64,000 nt of DNA from HRBIN30 sp964534275. Lineage in GTDB: Bacteria > Desulfobacterota > Binatia > HRBIN30. The stretch spans positions 58,262-122,261 of the forward strand of contig CAZHQG010000010.1 in NCBI GenBank assembly GCA_964534275.1, in the 5' to 3' direction. The position numbers were made by a program, and so were the translations under genes. Below are positions 61,215 to 64,000 of the stretch, one piece after another (within the stretch, counting starts at the first letter, position 1; the number at the start of each line of letters is the position of its first letter). Under the pieces are notes generated by a model that did no database searches, was not told the origin of the DNA, and was given only the letters and a program-made list of their open reading frames with translations.

Positions 61215-62735
61215 TCAGCGCGTCCACCGCACCTGGATGTTGTACGTCCCGCGCACGCTCACAAATGCGCGATACCCACCCGCAACCGGTACTAGCCGCA
61301 CCCTCTGCACACCCGCTCCGGCCACTACGGGCCGGAGCCCAGAACGGTCCGGAATCCACAGATCAGCCTCACCAGGGGCGTCCGCAGTTCCTTCGAGGTC
61401 CATTTCCCACTGGAGAGGGTCGCTTCTAAATCGGGCGACCCGCCCGGGAGTGGCTCGGGGGTACGGTCGCGACAACACCTGCACCCATTCGGGCACCCAC
61501 CCGTGATCGACGTCTCCAGGACACTCTGTGTACCTCAAGTGAATCAAAAGCGGCGGCGGCTCTCTGCCAGGCACGCCAATGCTGTGCGGGTCGCCACAAG
61601 CTTGCTTCCACTGCCACCAAGCTCCACCGATGAACAAGGTGTCTTCTAGCGTGGCGTATCGCAAAAGCCGCTCCTGGTTTCGCGGTGGATCTGCAAACCA
61701 GCCATACTCGCCAATCCAAAAAGTCGTTCCGTAACGCGCAGCATCGTGTCGAGCCTGCTCGAACGCTTGCTCGATCGTCAGCGAATTGAATCCCGTGATC
61801 GACTCGGCGTAATTGTGGGGCGCGAATACCACGTTGTCGTCAACAATCGCCGCTGGGTCGGGCGCACTGTCTCCCACTGGCCACAAAATCAACGGCTCGA
61901 AAAAGACGATGTGCGGAAAACCGCCAGCGGCGCGCTCCGCGGCGCGAATCGCGGGGATCAGTCGCGCGTAAAACGTCGCCAACTTGGGCGTGGCGGCAAC
62001 GATGTTATTTCCCCAGTGTGGTTCGTTGAACAAGTCGTACCCTGCCACAGCAGGCTCTTGGGCAAATGCCGCGACCAAACGCGCCCAGGTGCTCACGAAC
62101 GCCGATTGGATTCCGTCGCGGTCGGCGTAAAAGTTCTCAAAGGCTTGCGACACGGCTGGCGAAAGCTCGCGCACGCCCGGGCTCCGACACGTACTCCGGC
62201 CGTCGGTCAGCGTTGCCCATTGGGGCGCTCCGTCCCAACCAATCGCCCGCTCGCGAGAGGGCCCACAGTCGACGCCAGGAGGAGTGGCAATGAATTTTCC
62301 CCAGGCATCTTGATGCATGTCGAGCACGACGTACACCCCGGCACGTTTGGCGCTGTCCACCGCACGCCGAATCTCCTGCACGTACGCCTGATTCCAACTA
62401 CCGCGCTCGGGTTCGAGGGCAGACCAACTGAGGACGAGCCGCACAACGTTGAAACCGAGCGCGGCCATCTGAGCAAAGTCCTCTTCGCTCCACGGCAACA
62501 CTGGCGGCAATCGTGGGTTGTCCTGATAATAGTCGCCCAAACTGTTGAGATTCACACCGCGCAAAAGCACCTGGCGTCCTCGAGAGTCGAAAATCCCCGG
62601 ATCTGCGCCTCGCCGCGCAGCCAGGGACAGGAGGGGTGGCAGGGTTGCCGAACTAGATTCGCCGTCATCCCCGCACCCAATGAATCCCACCACCGTCAAC
62701 AACACTGCGCACGCTTTGCGAAACTTCACTGCCAT
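61215..62735 (-). CDS. GH5 glycoside hydrolase lipoprotein (endoglycoceramidase-like)
   Basis: A 506-residue secreted glycosidase with a lipoprotein signal (LLTVVGFIGCGDD). The GH5 barrel runs from about 55 to 400: LLRGVNLNSLGDY, MAALGFNVVRLVLSWSALEP, VYVVLDMHQDAWGK, acid/base Glu in GYDLFNEPHWGNN, and nucleophile Glu in FWIGEYGW. GVNLNSLG, DMHQDAW and the wide spacing are reminiscent of endoglycoceramidase/ceramide-glycanase-like GH5 members, so a glycolipid substrate is suggested but not shown. A C-terminal beta domain of about 90 residues follows. Start at 62735 set by AAGAGGAG. Confidence 0.87.
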   Translation of the reverse strand: MAVKFRKACAVLLTVVGFIGCGDDGESSSATLPPLLSLAARRGADPGIFDSRGRQVLLRGVNLNSLGDYYQDNPRLPPVLPWSEEDFAQMAALGFNVVRLVLSWSALEPERGSWNQAYVQEIRRAVDSAKRAGVYVVLDMHQDAWGKFIATPPGVDCGPSRERAIGWDGAPQWATLTDGRSTCRSPGVRELSPAVSQAFENFYADRDGIQSAFVSTWARLVAAFAQEPAVAGYDLFNEPHWGNNIVAATPKLATFYARLIPAIRAAERAAGGFPHIVFFEPLILWPVGDSAPDPAAIVDDNVVFAPHNYAESITGFNSLTIEQAFEQARHDAARYGTTFWIGEYGWFADPPRNQERLLRYATLEDTLFIGGAWWQWKQACGDPHSIGVPGREPPPLLIHLRYTECPGDVDHGWVPEWVQVLSRPYPRATPGRVARFRSDPLQWEMDLEGTADAPGEADLWIPDRSGLRPVVAGAGVQRVRLVPVAGGYRAFVSVRGTYNIQVRWTR

Positions 62736-62939
62736 GCTCCTCTTTGAGTTAAGGACTCGTCTCACCCCAGAGCGTTACGAATGCAACATTCACGGGATTT
62801 CGGGCCCGAAGTTGTCGCTCCCCTTCAGTACCTCGACGCCTCAGTGGTCGTCTCTCAAATCCCGCGATCACACAAGCCCTGGCTGGCACGGTGCTTGATA
62901 CCACGAGCGGTACCCACAACGCGCAGGAGCACGAATACG

Positions 62940-64000
62940 GTGACGCGGCAAACATTCTCCAGTCTCGAACGCACGGCTGAGATCCTATCGGTCCTTCAGC
63001 AGCAGGGACGCAGCGAAGTACAAGCCGTCTCCGACCCGCTCCTCGAGCACACCCCATGGGTGGACGCACCAACCAATGGGAGAACAGCAGCCGTTGGCGT
63101 CCACGGACAAAATGGCGCTGAAAATCCGGTCCCTGCAGGCTCTGTAGTTGTAAACCTTGCTCTACGGACCATCCTGCGTGAACAGCTCGCACAGCGGTAC
63201 GGTTGCGTACCGATCCAAATCGACCGGGATAAACTCGTCGTTGCCGCCTCTCGGCCACTTCCATTGGATTCGCTTCGAGCGCTCGAGTTTGCCACCGGAA
63301 GGCGAGTGGTCGCACGCCTGGCCCCAGAAGCGGACGTCCAAGATGCCTTCTTTCACCTCTACACAGCCCCCGCCCTTGTAAAACAGCGCGTAGACGGAGT
63401 GGCACTGACAACACAGCAATCGCTCGCAACGCAAACACCAACGCGCGCGTTCATGGCAGCGCTAAGCCACACGGGCAACCGCGTATGGATGAACGTGCTT
63501 TGGCTCCTAGCGTACGATGCTGTCCAGTCCGACGCCCGCGCAATGCACCTCCACCTCGGACCAAACTTTCTTACGGTTTACCACGTGACCGGCACCACCC
63601 TAGAGCGGGTATTTTCTCTGCCCGGCTGGATGGGGGCGCACCTTGTCGAGTGGTGGACGAGGGAACACGGAGCACAAGCAGACCTGCCTCTTTTGCTCCC
63701 CTTCGCGGGCCGCACCCGCGCAGTGCGCGCCCACATGCTGGAAGCTGCACACGGGCCACTCGTGCAAGTTCCGTTGGCGCCTGATGCGACAAACCCCTAT
63801 CCCCAAAAAGCGCTGGCCTACCAAGCACCCGCATCCGCCGAGCACCGCCAAACACCTTCCTGCCCGCGCTGCTACACGTCGATTTCCGCCACCACAGTGC
63901 TTTGCCCCCGGTGCCATGCACCGGTGCGGCGCCTGTGCCGAACCTGCGGAATGCGACTTCTTCAACATTATCAGATTTGTCCTTGCTGCGGCGCAGCCGC
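62940..64000 (+). CDS. GspE/PilB N-terminal-like protein with zinc ribbons (3' end outside window)
   Basis: An open frame without stop runs from a GTG at 62940, AGGAG 10 bases upstream, to the right edge: 353 codons, partial. Residues about 80-145 form a T2SSE_N/MshEN-like domain (QLAQRYGCVPIQIDRDKLVV, LEFATGRRVVARLAPEADVQ, FFHLYTAP). WMNVLWLLAYDAVQSDARAM then LHLGPNFLTVYHVTG resembles a degenerate PilB/GspE N1 region, where ATPases have ASDIHIEP. Instead of the ATPase core, the chain reaches four CxxC pairs (CPRC, CPRC, CRTC, CPCC), a double zinc ribbon. A pseudo-ATPase adaptor of a pilus or secretion system is possible. Minus-strand frames over this region are shadows. Confidence 0.72.
   Translation, partial: MTRQTFSSLERTAEILSVLQQQGRSEVQAVSDPLLEHTPWVDAPTNGRTAAVGVHGQNGAENPVPAGSVVVNLALRTILREQLAQRYGCVPIQIDRDKLVVAASRPLPLDSLRALEFATGRRVVARLAPEADVQDAFFHLYTAPALVKQRVDGVALTTQQSLATQTPTRAFMAALSHTGNRVWMNVLWLLAYDAVQSDARAMHLHLGPNFLTVYHVTGTTLERVFSLPGWMGAHLVEWWTREHGAQADLPLLLPFAGRTRAVRAHMLEAAHGPLVQVPLAPDATNPYPQKALAYQAPASAEHRQTPSCPRCYTSISATTVLCPRCHAPVRRLCRTCGMRLLQHYQICPCCGAA

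Noticed and set aside
62749..63441. Minus-strand 230-residue frame upstream of the GH5 gene.
   Set aside because: The plus strand over the same bases encodes recognisable GspE-type domains and zinc ribbons, so the minus frame is a shadow.

Overview
The window is GC-rich, gene-dense chromosomal DNA from a Gram-negative bacterium: it encodes outer-membrane barrels, a TonB receptor, TolC channels and many Sec-exported or lipoprotein products. The mix of a YCF48/RND/DUF1329 cassette, acyl-CoA and P450 catabolism, secreted proteins with Pro-Thr linkers, dockerin-like EF-hands and Cys-rich modules, and a DUF1285/Dtd pair resembles Binatota (Candidatus Binatia) or the deltaproteobacterial/myxobacterial grade. 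That placement is inference. No rRNA, tRNA, CRISPR array, insertion sequence or prophage was seen. A 100-N assembly gap lies at 49839-49938.

Layout. 0.2-2.2 kb: potassium transporter Kup. 2.5-5.5 kb: a secreted 966-residue protein (Cys-rich head, Thr/Pro stalk, possible TULIP-type lipid-binding body) ending in a clear terminator. 5.6-10.1 kb: a small hypothetical, a lipoprotein LLM oxidoreductase, an acyl-CoA dehydrogenase and a P450. 10.2-26.5 kb: an efflux island with two TetR-controlled RND tripartite systems (adaptor, pump, TolC), the second continuing into a MacAB-type ABC exporter.

26.5-33.5 kb (minus): a probable long operon running from a 59-residue, 71% acidic protein through dtd, DUF1285 and trmL into a LuxE/LuxC acyl-reductase pair, a class III aminotransferase and a medium-chain dehydrogenase, with no luciferase. 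33.8-37.9 kb: TetR (CecR-like), 2-hydroxyacid dehydrogenase, FGGY (LsrK-like) kinase, esterase. 38.0-38.9 kb: an outer-membrane barrel.

39.2-47.3 kb (minus): the most notable locus. A cobalamin riboswitch with its own promoter precedes a secreted beta-propeller, a surface protein with a dockerin-like tail, a BtuB-type TonB receptor, a second propeller with EF-hands, BtuF and BtuC. No BtuD ATPase is present. The propellers look like functional counterparts of Bacteroides BtuG, the surface B12-capturing propeller, and the first carries the same Cys-rich module as the protein at 2.6 kb.

47.7-64 kb: a CBS-domain protein, an EF-P paralogue without the usual loop, a coiled-coil repeat protein interrupted by the gap, an N-acyl-D-amino-acid deacylase, a membrane M28 peptidase, the YCF48-RND-DUF1329-enoyl-CoA hydratase operon, a nitroreductase, a YqiA-like hydrolase, a GH5 lipoprotein glycosidase, and a gene running off the right edge that encodes a GspE/PilB N-terminal-like protein with zinc ribbons.
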